64,000 bases of DNA from Tepidibacter mesophilus (GTDB lineage Bacteria; Bacillota; Clostridia; Peptostreptococcales; Peptostreptococcaceae), in the NCBI RefSeq assembly GCF_002724055.1, contig NZ_BDQY01000001.1, positions 124,001 to 188,000 of the forward strand. The letters are read 5' to 3'. Both the position numbers and the translations under genes were made by a program. The notes under the pieces were generated by a model. It saw only the letters and a program-made list of their open reading frames with translations. It did no database searches and had not been told where the DNA came from. Positions 47,850-57,188 of this stretch are shown piece by piece. Position 1 is the stretch's first letter. Each line of letters starts with the position of its first letter.

Positions 47850-47985
47850 AAAATTCGTCTAACCCTACTCATTGACTCATATGGTCAACAAGTCTTACAA
47901 CTTTATTGTTTAAAATAGTTGATATTTTACTTCACCAATCAATATTATCCACAACTTATATAGCATATACTTTCCCATAGAGTAA
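47850..47985 (+). repeat. dispersed intergenic repeat, copy C
   Basis: The core at 47857-47921 (GTCTAACCCTACTCATTGA ... TTAAAATAGTTG) matches copies A and B. The tail (ACTTCACCAATCAATATTA, ATATAG, GTAAAAAAG) matches copy B. It lies after glyS. Confidence 0.6.
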
Positions 47986-48012
47986 AAAAGTCGGGAATTT
48001 ATCCCGACTTTT
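47986..48012 (-). terminator. intrinsic terminator after glyS
   Basis: Hairpin AAAAGTCGGGA / TCCCGACTTTT followed on the minus strand by T residues. Confidence 0.8.
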
Positions 48013-50082
48013 CTATTTATATACTATTTTTGATAAATCACATATTAAAAGCATAGTATCATATATTTGTTTTAATAAAGCTAATCTATTATTCCTGATA
48101 TTTTCATCTTTGTCCATAATCATTACAGTCTCAAATAAATTGTCAATAGGACTTTTAAGTACGATAAATTCATCTAAAGCCTTAGAATATTCTTTTTTAT
48201 CTATAGATGCTTTAACAATATCTTTTACTTTTTTAAACTCATCATATAAAACTTTCTCTTCATTAGCTTGTAGATATTCTTCTTTTATTTCACTTGATTC
48301 AGCCTTTTGAGCTAAAGTAGATACTCTATTAAATGCAGTTAATATCTCTGTTATTTCATCTTTTTTTATCCATACATTAAGCTCTTTTGCTCTATTGTAC
48401 ATATCAGATATATCATCTATACCAGAACTAATAACAGCATCTATAACGTCATATCGTACCCCCATCTCACTGAACATATTTTTTATTCTTTGATTAAAGA
48501 ACTCCAATATTTCTAAGCTAACTTTTTCTTTATTAAATTCTAGATTTTCATAATTATCCAAAGAAAAATCTATTATGTTTTTTAAGCTTACATTAATATT
48601 TTTATCCATTAGTATATTAATTATACCTAAAGCTTGTCTTCTTAGCGCATATGGATCTTGAGATCCCGTAGGTTGTATCCCTATTGCAAAAAATCCTACT
48701 ATTGAATCCATCTTATCCGCTATAGATATAACCGTTCCAGCATCCGTAGTAGGTAGCATATCACCCGAAAATCTTGGCAGATAATGTTCAAATATAGCAT
48801 TAGCTACTACATCATTGTCCCCAGATATCTTAGCATATTCCCTTCCCATAACACCTTGAAGTTCTGTAAATTCAAATACCATATTAGTAACCAAATCAGA
48901 TTTACATAGTTTTGCAGCTCTTATAGTATTGTCTCTTTCTTGTTCATATCCAAATTCTGAAACTAATTTCTTAGATAATTCCTCTATTCTTAAAGTTTTA
49001 TCATATATAGTCCCTAATTGTTCTTGGAATACTACATTTTTAAGCTTTTCAATATATTTTTCAAGCTGAATTTTAGTATCTTCTCTATAGAAAAATTGTG
49101 CATCAGCAAGTCTTGCCTCTAAAACTTTTTCATTTCCAGCTTTAACATTTTCAATTTTATAATCAGTACCATTTCTAACAGTTATAAAGTTAGGTAACAG
49201 TTCCCCATCTTCTTTTAATACAGGGAAGTATCTTTGATGTTCCTTCATAGGTGTTATTATAACTTCCTTTGGAAGCTTTAAATAATCTTTTTCAAATTCT
49301 CCATAAAAAGCTGTTGGATATTCAAGTAAATAAGTAACCTCATTTAATAATTCTTCATCCATTAGTACTTGTCCATTTAATGAATCTCCAACTTCTATAC
49401 ATTGTTTTCTTATTATTTCTTTTCTTTCATTTTGATCAAGTATTACATAATTTTTTCTCAATTCATCTAAATATTCATCAACTGAATTTACAGTTATACT
49501 TTCTTTACCTAAAAACCTATGTCCCCTCGTAACATTAGATGATTGTATTCCTTCTATTTCAAAATCGAGTACTTCTCCATTGTATATAGATAATATCCAT
49601 CTAATAGGTCTTGTAAACCTTAATTGCTTGCCTCCCCATTTCATAGCCTTTGGGTAGTTTATAGATTTTATAAGATTAGGAAGAATATCCTTTAATACAT
49701 CTTCTGTATTTTTTCCTTCTTCTTTTAATTTTGCAAATACATATTCTTCTTTTCCTGAAAGCTTAAAATATAAATTTTCTAAATTCAATCCCTTACTTTT
49801 CATAAAACCTTGAAGAGGTTTTGTAGGTTCATTATTATCATCAAACGCTATTCTCTTTGCAGGTCCTTTTATTTCTTCTTCTAAATCCTCTTGATTATCA
49901 GCTAAACCCTCTATTATTAAAGTAAGTCTTCTTGGCGTACCATAAGTTTTTATGTCTCCAAAATTTATTCTATTTTCGCTTAAGAATTTTTTTGAGTTTT
50001 CCTTTAACTGTTTTAAAGAACTCTCCATAAACCTTGCAGGAATTTCTTCACATCCAATTTCAAATAAAAGATATTTATTCAT
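48013..50082 (-). CDS. glyS: glycyl-tRNA synthetase beta subunit
   Basis: 689 residues, a normal length. It starts LLFEIGCEEIPARFM, has the stretches GTPRRLTLIIEGLA and RGHRFLG typical of GlyS, an HD-like region near 440, and a C-terminal anticodon-binding DALR-like domain (AFNRVSTLA near 595). With GlyQ it forms the alpha2-beta2 enzyme. It is separated from glyQ by one base. No T-box was found in front of the pair. Confidence 0.96.
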   Translation of the reverse strand: MNKYLLFEIGCEEIPARFMESSLKQLKENSKKFLSENRINFGDIKTYGTPRRLTLIIEGLADNQEDLEEEIKGPAKRIAFDDNNEPTKPLQGFMKSKGLNLENLYFKLSGKEEYVFAKLKEEGKNTEDVLKDILPNLIKSINYPKAMKWGGKQLRFTRPIRWILSIYNGEVLDFEIEGIQSSNVTRGHRFLGKESITVNSVDEYLDELRKNYVILDQNERKEIIRKQCIEVGDSLNGQVLMDEELLNEVTYLLEYPTAFYGEFEKDYLKLPKEVIITPMKEHQRYFPVLKEDGELLPNFITVRNGTDYKIENVKAGNEKVLEARLADAQFFYREDTKIQLEKYIEKLKNVVFQEQLGTIYDKTLRIEELSKKLVSEFGYEQERDNTIRAAKLCKSDLVTNMVFEFTELQGVMGREYAKISGDNDVVANAIFEHYLPRFSGDMLPTTDAGTVISIADKMDSIVGFFAIGIQPTGSQDPYALRRQALGIINILMDKNINVSLKNIIDFSLDNYENLEFNKEKVSLEILEFFNQRIKNMFSEMGVRYDVIDAVISSGIDDISDMYNRAKELNVWIKKDEITEILTAFNRVSTLAQKAESSEIKEEYLQANEEKVLYDEFKKVKDIVKASIDKKEYSKALDEFIVLKSPIDNLFETVMIMDKDENIRNNRLALLKQIYDTMLLICDLSKIVYK

Positions 50083-50083
50083 A

Positions 50084-50962
50084 TTATTTTCCTCCTTTCT
50101 TTAAAAGAGGGTATCCCATTTCTTCTCTTTGTTTAACATAAGTACTAGCAACCATCTTTGCCATATTTCTAACTTTTGCTATAAACGATGCTCTTTCACT
50201 TACACCAATAGCCCCTCTTGCGTCTAATACATTAAATATATGCGAGCATTTTAATATATAATCATATGCGGGTTGAACCAAGCCTTTTTCTAATAATTTT
50301 TTAGCTTCTTCTTCATATGCATTAAAGTGTTCAAACATCATATCAGTATTTCCTTCTTCAAAACTATAAACAGAATGTTCATATTCTGCCTGTTGAAATA
50401 TATCTCTATAAGTTAATTCATCGTTCCAAAGAAGATCATATACATCATCTTTTTCTTGAATATACATAGCAAGTCTTTCAAGTCCATAAGTAATTTCTGC
50501 TGATTCAAGCTCACAATCTATATTACCAACCTGTTGAAAATATGTAAATTGAGTTACTTCCATACCATCAAGCCATACTTCCCACCCAAGTCCCCAGGCT
50601 CCAACAGCAGCAGCTTCCCAGTTGTCTTCTACGAATCTTATATCGTGTTCTTGTGGATTTATTCCTATAGCCTTTAAACTCTCCAAATATAACTCTTGTA
50701 CATTATCTGGAGATGGTTTAAGTATTACTTGGAACTGGTGATGTTGATATAATCTATTAGGATTTTCTCCATATCTTGCATCTGTTGGTCTTCTTGAAGG
50801 TTCTACATAACAAACCTTCCAAGGTTCAGGACCAAGTGACTTCAAAAATGTATAAGGGCTCATAGTTCCTGCTCCCTTTTCTACATCATATGGGTTCATT
50901 ACTATACAACCTTGCTTTGACCAATAGTTTTGTAGAGAAAGTATCATATTTTGGAAATTCAT
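50084..50962 (-). CDS. glyQ: glycyl-tRNA synthetase alpha subunit
   Basis: 292 residues carrying the class II catalytic core of the tetrameric enzyme. It has the signature [19 protein letters not shown] near 32 and [18 protein letters not shown] near 54. ATG follows AGGAGGG. It lies behind the recO/DUF4342 terminator and is the first gene of glyQ-glyS. Confidence 0.97.
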   Translation of the reverse strand: MNFQNMILSLQNYWSKQGCIVMNPYDVEKGAGTMSPYTFLKSLGPEPWKVCYVEPSRRPTDARYGENPNRLYQHHQFQVILKPSPDNVQELYLESLKAIGINPQEHDIRFVEDNWEAAAVGAWGLGWEVWLDGMEVTQFTYFQQVGNIDCELESAEITYGLERLAMYIQEKDDVYDLLWNDELTYRDIFQQAEYEHSVYSFEEGNTDMMFEHFNAYEEEAKKLLEKGLVQPAYDYILKCSHIFNVLDARGAIGVSERASFIAKVRNMAKMVASTYVKQREEMGYPLLKKGGK

Positions 50963-50989
50963 TTTTTTCCCTCCTATACTTATTTAAAA

Positions 50990-51024
50990 AATTTAGCCTT
51001 TCGCATTTGGCGAAAGGCTAAATT
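50990..51024 (-). terminator. intrinsic terminator after the DUF4342 gene
   Basis: Arms AATTTAGCCTTTCGC / GCGAAAGGCTAAATT with a short loop; TTTTTT follows on the minus strand. Confidence 0.88.
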
Positions 51025-51061
51025 CTAAACAATTCTAACTTTAAATTTAACAAAATCAGGG

Positions 51062-51577
51062 TTATTTGTCAAGTTCATTACCCATTTCTTGAGATTCTTC
51101 TTTTATTATATCCTCAGTAATATCTTTATTATCAGATTTATTAAAATTCATTTTTTCTTTTATATCATTAAATGATTCTTGTGTCATGTCATTTATATCT
51201 ATAGTCTCACCATTTGTTTTTACTATTTTTATTTTGTATTTACCTACAACAGCAGCAGATACACCTACTATTGTAGCTATTGGACCTAACACCAAACCAA
51301 TTGCGCCTGCTGTTACAGGTAGATTAAGTAGTACATCACCATCTTTTTCAAGCATAACTCTAGTTATATTTCCTTTTTTAAGAATTTCTTTTAATTTTTC
51401 TATCATTTCATTACTTTTTTCATTTATACCTTTAAATACGTTTCCTTCTCTTTTTTCAAGATAGACTAAAGCCTCTATGACATCCCCATTTGAATTTTCT
51501 AATGCTTCTTTAGCTTTTTCATACCCCACATTCATTCTTTCCATAATTTTGTCGATTTTTTCAAGTGTTATTTCCAT
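51062..51577 (-). CDS. DUF4342 protein with UBA-like N-terminus
   Basis: 171 residues. Residues 1-50 (KIMERMNVGYEKAKEALENS) resemble the UBA/EF-Ts N-terminal three-helix fold. A hydrophobic hairpin lies near 95-120 (AGAIGLVLGPIATIVGVSAA). The C-terminus is acidic. The family is conserved in Firmicutes with no established role. ATG at 51577 follows AAGGAG by 8 nt; AAGGAG overlaps the recO stop, so the two genes are coupled. Confidence 0.8.
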   Translation of the reverse strand: MEITLEKIDKIMERMNVGYEKAKEALENSNGDVIEALVYLEKREGNVFKGINEKSNEMIEKLKEILKKGNITRVMLEKDGDVLLNLPVTAGAIGLVLGPIATIVGVSAAVVGKYKIKIVKTNGETIDINDMTQESFNDIKEKMNFNKSDNKDITEDIIKEESQEMGNELDK

Positions 51578-51589
51578 TTTATCCACTCC

Positions 51590-52336
51590 TTACCCTTTTA
51601 AATTTTCAAGAAAATTTAATGATTTTAAATTTAAATTTTCTATATGAGTCATTAAATATTTTTTTAAAATATTATCTAGTTGATTTAATATATATGTTGA
51701 TACCCGTATTTTGTTACAACTAACTATGTCGTTTTTTAATATATATTCTATTAAATTTACGGTTGTCGGATCAATCTTTATACTATAGTTATCAGCACCT
51801 ATACATTCATTACATAGCATACCACCTTCTCTTATGCTAAACTTTCCTTTATTTAAGTTAGTATTACCACAATCAGTACATTTTAAAACATTAGGTTTGT
51901 ATCCTATATAGTCTAAAAATTTAAGTTCAAATATATTGGTTATTAATTGATAATTAGCATCATCATATGAATATAAATATAGCGTCTTTAATAATAAATC
52001 AAACAGCCTATTGTTAGTTTGATTCTCAAATATATTTTGCTCAACCAATGAATTGATATAACTGGCATGAGCTAGAGTATCTATATTATAAGATAGATTG
52101 TAAAAATTTTGCTTTACTTCACATTGATTTAATTTATACATATTTCCATTTCTTCTAATAGAAAAATTAGAATATGAAAATACCTGTGTACCGGATAAGA
52201 ATGTGCTCTTTGATCTTCTAGCACCTTTTGCAAGTACTGAAATTTTTCCAAGTTTCCTAGTAAATATAACTATTATAGAATCTGATTCTTCATACTTAAT
52301 CGATTTCAGTACTATCCCATCTGTATTTATGAACAT
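51590..52336 (-). CDS. recO: DNA repair protein RecO
   Basis: 248 residues. The N-terminal OB fold starts TDGIVLKSIKYEESDSI. A helical part follows, then a zinc ribbon with CTDC near 152 and CNEC near 175. RecO loads RecA with RecR at gapped DNA. It overlaps the end of yqzL by about 41 nt, which suggests coupled translation. Confidence 0.93.
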   Translation of the reverse strand: MFINTDGIVLKSIKYEESDSIIVIFTRKLGKISVLAKGARRSKSTFLSGTQVFSYSNFSIRRNGNMYKLNQCEVKQNFYNLSYNIDTLAHASYINSLVEQNIFENQTNNRLFDLLLKTLYLYSYDDANYQLITNIFELKFLDYIGYKPNVLKCTDCGNTNLNKGKFSIREGGMLCNECIGADNYSIKIDPTTVNLIEYILKNDIVSCNKIRVSTYILNQLDNILKKYLMTHIENLNLKSLNFLENLKG

Positions 52337-52457
52337 AATTATTTTTAATCTCCCTCATTGTATTTGATTTACACTTTAGGTTGTCATAGTACTTAATATA
52401 CATATACGCATTTATGTCTCCTGTTTTTTTAAAATAATCCCATATTGCTTTATTCAT
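52296..52457 (-). CDS. yqzL: YqzL family small protein
   Basis: 53 residues with the family pattern W-x2-F-x2-TG-x-I-x-AY (WDYFKKTGDINAYMYIKYY). It is the conserved small gene before recO in Bacillus. The last 14 codons overlap recO. ATG at 52457 follows GGGGG, which is part of the hairpin at 52467-52508. Function unknown. Confidence 0.75.
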   Translation of the reverse strand: MNKAIWDYFKKTGDINAYMYIKYYDNLKCKSNTMREIKNNYVHKYRWDSTEID

Positions 52458-52466
52458 TTCAAAAAA

Positions 52467-52508
52467 CCCCCTTCTGTCCATTTGTCTTTATTTTTGGTAA
52501 GAAGGGGG
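52467..52508 (-). terminator. terminator hairpin whose 3' arm holds the yqzL ribosome site
   Basis: Minus strand CCCCCTTCT / AGAAGGGGG with a 24-nt loop, followed by TTTTTT. It ends mgtE transcription, and the GGGGG of its 3' arm is also the only ribosome site of yqzL. Confidence 0.75.
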
Positions 52509-52535
52509 ATAATATGCATAATATTTTTTTATATT

Positions 52536-53918
52536 TTAAGAAAATTTTAGTAAAAGAGTAGTTGTTAATGTGAAATATATAGTAAGGCCAGTTATATCAA
52601 GTGTTGTTGAGATAAATGGAGCTGATGCAACAGCCGGATCAACGCCCAATCTTTTAAATACAATAGGTACTAATGTACCTATTGTAGCAGCAGTTAGCAT
52701 GTTAGCAGCCATAGCTATTCCTACAACAATTCCTAATCTAAAGTCTCCTATCCATAAGTAGGCAACTACACATATTATAAGACTGCATATAAACCCAACA
52801 CTAAGTCCTATGCTCATTTCTTGAGATATTGTCTTAAAAGCATTTTTCTGGTCTATATGCCCCGTAGCAAGCCCTCTCACAGTCAGTGTAGATGATTGGG
52901 TTCCAACATTTCCTCCCATTCCAGTTAAAAGAGGCATAAAAAAGGATACAGCTGCATACGCCTTTATTGTACTTTCATATTTTCCTAATATACGAGCTGA
53001 TAAAGTGCCTCCAATTAATGTTATAAGCAACCAAGGTAGTCTTGCCTTTACAGCAGAAATTACTTTTGGGAAAAATTTATCATCTTCTAAGTACTCACTT
53101 TCAGATTCAGATGTTCCTGCAAATTTATATATATCTTCCGTTGCTTCTTCTTGTATGACATCTATTATATCATCAACTGTTATTATTCCTCTTATTTTTC
53201 CATTTATATCTGTTACAGGGATTGCCAAAAGGTCGTACTTCGATACAATTCTTGCAACCTCTTCCTGATCATCATTTACATTAACATCAATTACCTTCTC
53301 ACTCATTATTCCTTCTATAATAGTATTAGGCTTAGAAATAATAAGTTCTCTTAAAGATATAACTCCTACAAGCTTATCATTCTTGTCAACCACATATACA
53401 TAATATATAGTTTCAGCATCTGGAGCATTTTCTCTTAAATATTCTATAGCTTCATAACATGTAATATCCTTACTCAAAACGACAAAGTCTGTAGTCATTA
53501 TACCACCAGCAGAATCTTCATCATATACAAGTAATTCCTTTATATCTTGAGCTAATTCTTTATCCAAAAGATCTATTATCTCATGCATTTTGTCCTCTGA
53601 TAAATCACTCAATATATCAACCATATCATCCTGAGACATAAGATCTAGTATTCTCTTTTTATGATCTATGCTAATTTTTGATAATATAGTTGTAAACATA
53701 TCAGAGTCTAATTCATCAAGTACCTTAGCTGCGACTTCAAGTGGAAGTATTTCAAATAATTTTATTTTTTTTTCTTCTTGTAAATTAATTAATATTTCCG
53801 ATATATCTCGGGGATGAAGTTCCTCTATATATTCATTTAAATCTACTGTTTTTTCACTATCTATCAATGCATTAACTTGAACTATTATTTCTTGAAATAA
53901 AACTTCATTTTTGTTCAT
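52536..53918 (-). CDS. mgtE: magnesium transporter MgtE
   Basis: 460 residues. The layout is an N-terminal superhelical domain (LHPRDISEILINL repeats), two CBS domains near residues 140-260, and five TM helices with the pore PLLTGMGGNVGTQSSTLTVRGLATG near 335. It is a gated Mg2+ channel. ATG at 53918 follows GGGGGTG; the upstream TTG at 53933 has no site. No M-box leader is present because the gene is the last of the DUF502-cdd-era operon. Confidence 0.95.
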   Translation of the reverse strand: MNKNEVLFQEIIVQVNALIDSEKTVDLNEYIEELHPRDISEILINLQEEKKIKLFEILPLEVAAKVLDELDSDMFTTILSKISIDHKKRILDLMSQDDMVDILSDLSEDKMHEIIDLLDKELAQDIKELLVYDEDSAGGIMTTDFVVLSKDITCYEAIEYLRENAPDAETIYYVYVVDKNDKLVGVISLRELIISKPNTIIEGIMSEKVIDVNVNDDQEEVARIVSKYDLLAIPVTDINGKIRGIITVDDIIDVIQEEATEDIYKFAGTSESESEYLEDDKFFPKVISAVKARLPWLLITLIGGTLSARILGKYESTIKAYAAVSFFMPLLTGMGGNVGTQSSTLTVRGLATGHIDQKNAFKTISQEMSIGLSVGFICSLIICVVAYLWIGDFRLGIVVGIAMAANMLTAATIGTLVPIVFKRLGVDPAVASAPFISTTLDITGLTIYFTLTTTLLLKFS

Positions 53919-53951
53919 AGATTTCACCCCCAACCTAATGAATAATATACA

Positions 53952-54845
53952 TTATTTATTATTGTATCCAAAACTATTTATATAATTTTCCATATTTCTC
54001 CAATTAGATTTAACTTTAACCCATGTTTGAAGATATACTTTTGAACCTAGAAGTTTTTGAATATCTTCTCTTGCAGATTTTCCTATTCCTTTTAATTTTC
54101 TTCCATTTTTACCTATTATAATTCCCTTATGAGAATCTCTTTCGCAGTATATAACAGCCGATATATCTATTATATTTCCGCCTTCTCTTGATTTCATTTG
54201 CTCAACTTCAACTGCAACTCCATGAGGAACTTCTTCATGAACATAATGTAGAACTTTTTCTCTTATTAGTTCAGAAATCAAAACTCTTTCAGGTTGATCT
54301 GTTATCATATCATCTGGGAAATACTTAGGACCTTGAGGTAAATGTTTATTTATAGTATTTACCAATGAATTCAAATGACCTTCCTTTAAAGCAGATATAG
54401 GTACTATTTCATCAAATATACCTTCTTCATCATATTTTTTCATAAGAAGAATTAGTTCTTCTTTTTCGAGCTTATCTATTTTATTTATAACAAGTACTAT
54501 AGGTGTTCTAACCTTTCTTAAATCCTCTATAATCATTCTATCTCCAGGACCTATAGTTTTAGATTCATCAACAACAAATAAAACTACATCAACTTCATTA
54601 AGAGTATCTGTTGCAACCTTTACCATATACTCTCCCAATTTATTTTTTGGTTTATGTATTCCTGGAGTATCTAAAAATACTATTTGAAAATCTTTGGTTG
54701 TTAATACTGATTGAACTTTATTTCTAGTCGTTTGAGGTTTATCACTCATTATAGCTATTTTTTCTCCAACTACTTTATTCATAATTGTAGATTTTCCTAC
54801 ATTAGGTCTTCCTATTATACTTGCAAATCCTGATTTAAAACTCAT
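53952..54845 (-). CDS. era: GTPase Era
   Basis: 297 residues. The GTPase domain has GRPNVGKST (G1), a DTPGIH G3 motif and NKID (G4); the C-terminal KH domain has IIGKNGRKLKGIG near residue 230. Era binds 16S rRNA during 30S assembly. ATG at 54845 has AGAGGTG upstream, better than GTG at 54854, which overlaps it. Confidence 0.97.
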   Translation of the reverse strand: MSFKSGFASIIGRPNVGKSTIMNKVVGEKIAIMSDKPQTTRNKVQSVLTTKDFQIVFLDTPGIHKPKNKLGEYMVKVATDTLNEVDVVLFVVDESKTIGPGDRMIIEDLRKVRTPIVLVINKIDKLEKEELILLMKKYDEEGIFDEIVPISALKEGHLNSLVNTINKHLPQGPKYFPDDMITDQPERVLISELIREKVLHYVHEEVPHGVAVEVEQMKSREGGNIIDISAVIYCERDSHKGIIIGKNGRKLKGIGKSAREDIQKLLGSKVYLQTWVKVKSNWRNMENYINSFGYNNK

Positions 54846-54858
54846 ATTATTCACCTCT

Positions 54859-55254
54859 TTATTTTTTAAGGTCTACTCCTGTGAAACCATAAGGAATTAA
54901 TTCATCTATAGATAATTCTCTATACTCACCTTCAGACTCTCCTAATACAACTTTAATATCTCTTCCAAATTCTAATATAACTTGTCTACATATTCCACAT
55001 GGGTAAGTTTCTCCTATATTATCACTAGTTATGGCTATTTTTTCAAACTCTCTTTCTCCTTCTGATACAGCCTTAAATATAGCTGTTCTTTCTGCACAAT
55101 TAGTCCCTCCATAAGATGCACACTCTACATTACATCCTGTAAAGACCTTGCCCGATTTAGTTAAAAGAGCTGCTCCTACATGAAATTTAGAATATGGAAC
55201 ATATGCATTTTCCTTAGCCTTTTCTGCAATTTTTAATAACTCTTTATTATCCAT
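54859..55254 (-). CDS. cdd: cytidine deaminase
   Basis: 131 residues. Zinc and catalytic motifs are CAERTA near residue 53 and PCGICRQ near 86. It deaminates cytidine and deoxycytidine to uridine forms. It sits between DUF502 and era with short gaps, as is common in Firmicutes. ATG follows AGGAGG. Confidence 0.97.
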   Translation of the reverse strand: MDNKELLKIAEKAKENAYVPYSKFHVGAALLTKSGKVFTGCNVECASYGGTNCAERTAIFKAVSEGEREFEKIAITSDNIGETYPCGICRQVILEFGRDIKVVLGESEGEYRELSIDELIPYGFTGVDLKK

Positions 55255-55267
55255 TTCAAATTCCTCC

Positions 55268-55876
55268 TTAGTTTTCTTTATATCCTACAATTCCACCAGA
55301 AACTATTATTTTAAGAGCATTATCAATAGATACATCCAAATAAATTATATCTTTTTTAGCTACTGCAACAAGCATTCCAGATGTAGGGTTTGGAGTTGTA
55401 GGTATAAATACAAACACACTTTCTTCTCCTGCATAGTCATTTATAGAAGCAGGTGCATTTGTAGTTATGAACCCTATTGTATATATACCCTTTGAAGGAT
55501 ATTGAACTAATACAGTATTTTTAAAACCTTCTCCTTTTTTACTAGCAAAAGCATCTACTACTTGTTTTACCGAAGAATATATCATTCCAACTAAAGGAAT
55601 TTTATGCATTACCCTTTCAAATCCATTAAATATCTTTTTACCTATTACATCTGTTGCAAAAATACCAGCACCAAATGTCAATATCAATGTTATTACTATA
55701 CCAACACCATAAAGATGCATTCCTAATAGTTTTTCAAGAGGAGCCCTAAATATATAATCTACCTTATTAAAAAGCCAAAATACTAATGATATAGTAACTG
55801 CAATTGGAAGAATGGTAAAAATTCCGCTTATAAATACTCTTTTTATATCTGTTTTATCAGAACTATTTTTTTTCAA
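55268..55876 (-). CDS. DUF502 family membrane protein
   Basis: 202 residues. Two TM helices (about residues 13-33 and 52-73) and a soluble C-terminal domain with the family stretch VFIPTTPNPTSGMLVAV near 152. The function is unknown; relatives act in plant vacuolar or ER membranes. TTG at 55876 follows GAGGAAC. It is the first gene of the cdd-era-mgtE operon. Confidence 0.87.
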   Translation of the reverse strand: MKKNSSDKTDIKRVFISGIFTILPIAVTISLVFWLFNKVDYIFRAPLEKLLGMHLYGVGIVITLILTFGAGIFATDVIGKKIFNGFERVMHKIPLVGMIYSSVKQVVDAFASKKGEGFKNTVLVQYPSKGIYTIGFITTNAPASINDYAGEESVFVFIPTTPNPTSGMLVAVAKKDIIYLDVSIDNALKIIVSGGIVGYKEN

Positions 55877-55999
55877 AAGTTCCTCATCCTTTCGCTTTAA
55901 CCTTTTAAATCAATGTATAGAGCATTTTCAATTATATCAAACATTTAAGTTTTATCCAATATTTATTTAAAATGTACGTTACATACGAAGTCACCAAAA

Positions 56000-56021
56000 G
56001 AATGGAAATATTTCCATTCTT
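56000..56021. terminator. terminator after dgkA/PAP2 gene
   Basis: Hairpin AGAATGGAAATATTTCCATTCT with a T-run on the minus strand. Confidence 0.75.
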
Positions 56022-56023
56022 TT

Positions 56024-56725
56024 TTATCCAAGACTTATTTGAAATACCAATATAGTTGTTAGTATTCCCAATACAGCTCCAAATACAACTTCTATACCAC
56101 TGTGAATTTCTCCTTCTATTCTACTTTGTGCAACAAGTAGAGCCAATATATATGTAAGAGTCGATACTAATATCTCCTCAGAAATAAATGTAACCGCAGT
56201 TGCAACCGAAAATGCAAGTGCAGCATGACCGCTAGGCATACCACCTTTTAGATAGGTTCCTTTTTTAGTTATAGCCTTAACTATAACTACCAATATGAGA
56301 ACTATTACTATTGCTATAACTGTTATATGCATTTCTGATTTTCTTATTTTATTTAAAACAATATTTGATAAAGGATTTATTCTATCAAAAAATAACAAGT
56401 AACCTACTACAATAGAATTTAAAGATGCAATCAAAACAGCTCCTGCTGAAACATCTTTAGCAATTTTTGCAAGTTCATGGTATTCATTAGTGAACAAATC
56501 TATAGATTTTTCTATTGCTGTATTTATCATTTCAGATATTATAACCAATGATATTGTAAAAAACAAAATAATAATTTCGTATTTAGTCAAATCAAAGAAT
56601 AAACTTAGAAATAATATTATTATAGATATTAGATAGTGTATTTTCATATTTCTCTCATTTTTAACAGTGTATATTATACCATCTATAGCGCAATTGAAAG
56701 CATTTATAAGCTTCTTAGCTCTCAT
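56024..56725 (-). CDS. dgkA: diacylglycerol/undecaprenol kinase fused to PAP2-like phosphatase
   Basis: 233 residues. The N-terminal half is a DgkA-type small kinase with three TM helices and the signature MINTAIEKSIDL near 68. The C-terminal half is a PAP2-like membrane phosphatase with GGMPSGHAALAFSVA near 158 and SRIEGEIHSG near 205. The Bacillus relative phosphorylates undecaprenol, so the pair could set the pool of lipid carrier phosphate. It overlaps or abuts ybeY by one base. Confidence 0.9.
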   Translation of the reverse strand: MRAKKLINAFNCAIDGIIYTVKNERNMKIHYLISIIILFLSLFFDLTKYEIIILFFTISLVIISEMINTAIEKSIDLFTNEYHELAKIAKDVSAGAVLIASLNSIVVGYLLFFDRINPLSNIVLNKIRKSEMHITVIAIVIVLILVVIVKAITKKGTYLKGGMPSGHAALAFSVATAVTFISEEILVSTLTYILALLVAQSRIEGEIHSGIEVVFGAVLGILTTILVFQISLG

Positions 56726-56726
56726 A

Positions 56727-57188
56727 TTACGCCCTCACTATCCCAAGTTTAACTAAAACAGCTTCTTCCTTTGATCTCATAATTTTTGTATTTTCCTCTG
56801 TGTCATGATCATATCCCATTAAATGAAACATACTATGACAAACTAAAAAAGCTACTTCTCTTTCATAAGAATGATTATAATCCTTACTTTGTTCTAATGC
56901 TTTTTCCATAGATATCACAATATCTCCAAGAGCTTTTTCCTCAAGCTCTATATCAAACTCATAATCACCTATTAATGGAAATGACAATACATCTGTTTCT
57001 CTATCTATTCCCCTATATAATTTATTTAATTGATGTATTTCATCGTTATCTACAAATGACAGACTTATTTCATACTCATCATCAAATCCTTCATACTTTA
57101 AGCACTCTTTAGTTACATTCTTTATAGTGTTCATTAGTTCATCACTTATTAATATTTTATTCTGTCTATTATCCATTATTAACTGCAT
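56727..57188 (-). CDS. ybeY: endoribonuclease YbeY
   Basis: 153 residues. The zinc triad is in CHSMFHLMGYDHDTEE near residue 115. It acts in 16S rRNA 3' end maturation and ribosome quality control. The start ATG immediately follows the pgpH stop (TAAATG), with GGAGG inside the end of pgpH. Confidence 0.96.
   Translation of the reverse strand: MQLIMDNRQNKILISDELMNTIKNVTKECLKYEGFDDEYEISLSFVDNDEIHQLNKLYRGIDRETDVLSFPLIGDYEFDIELEEKALGDIVISMEKALEQSKDYNHSYEREVAFLVCHSMFHLMGYDHDTEENTKIMRSKEEAVLVKLGIVRA

Noticed and set aside
50963-51061. Possible Gly T-box before glyQ
   Set aside because: The region holds only a terminator; no T-box sequence or stem I elements are present.
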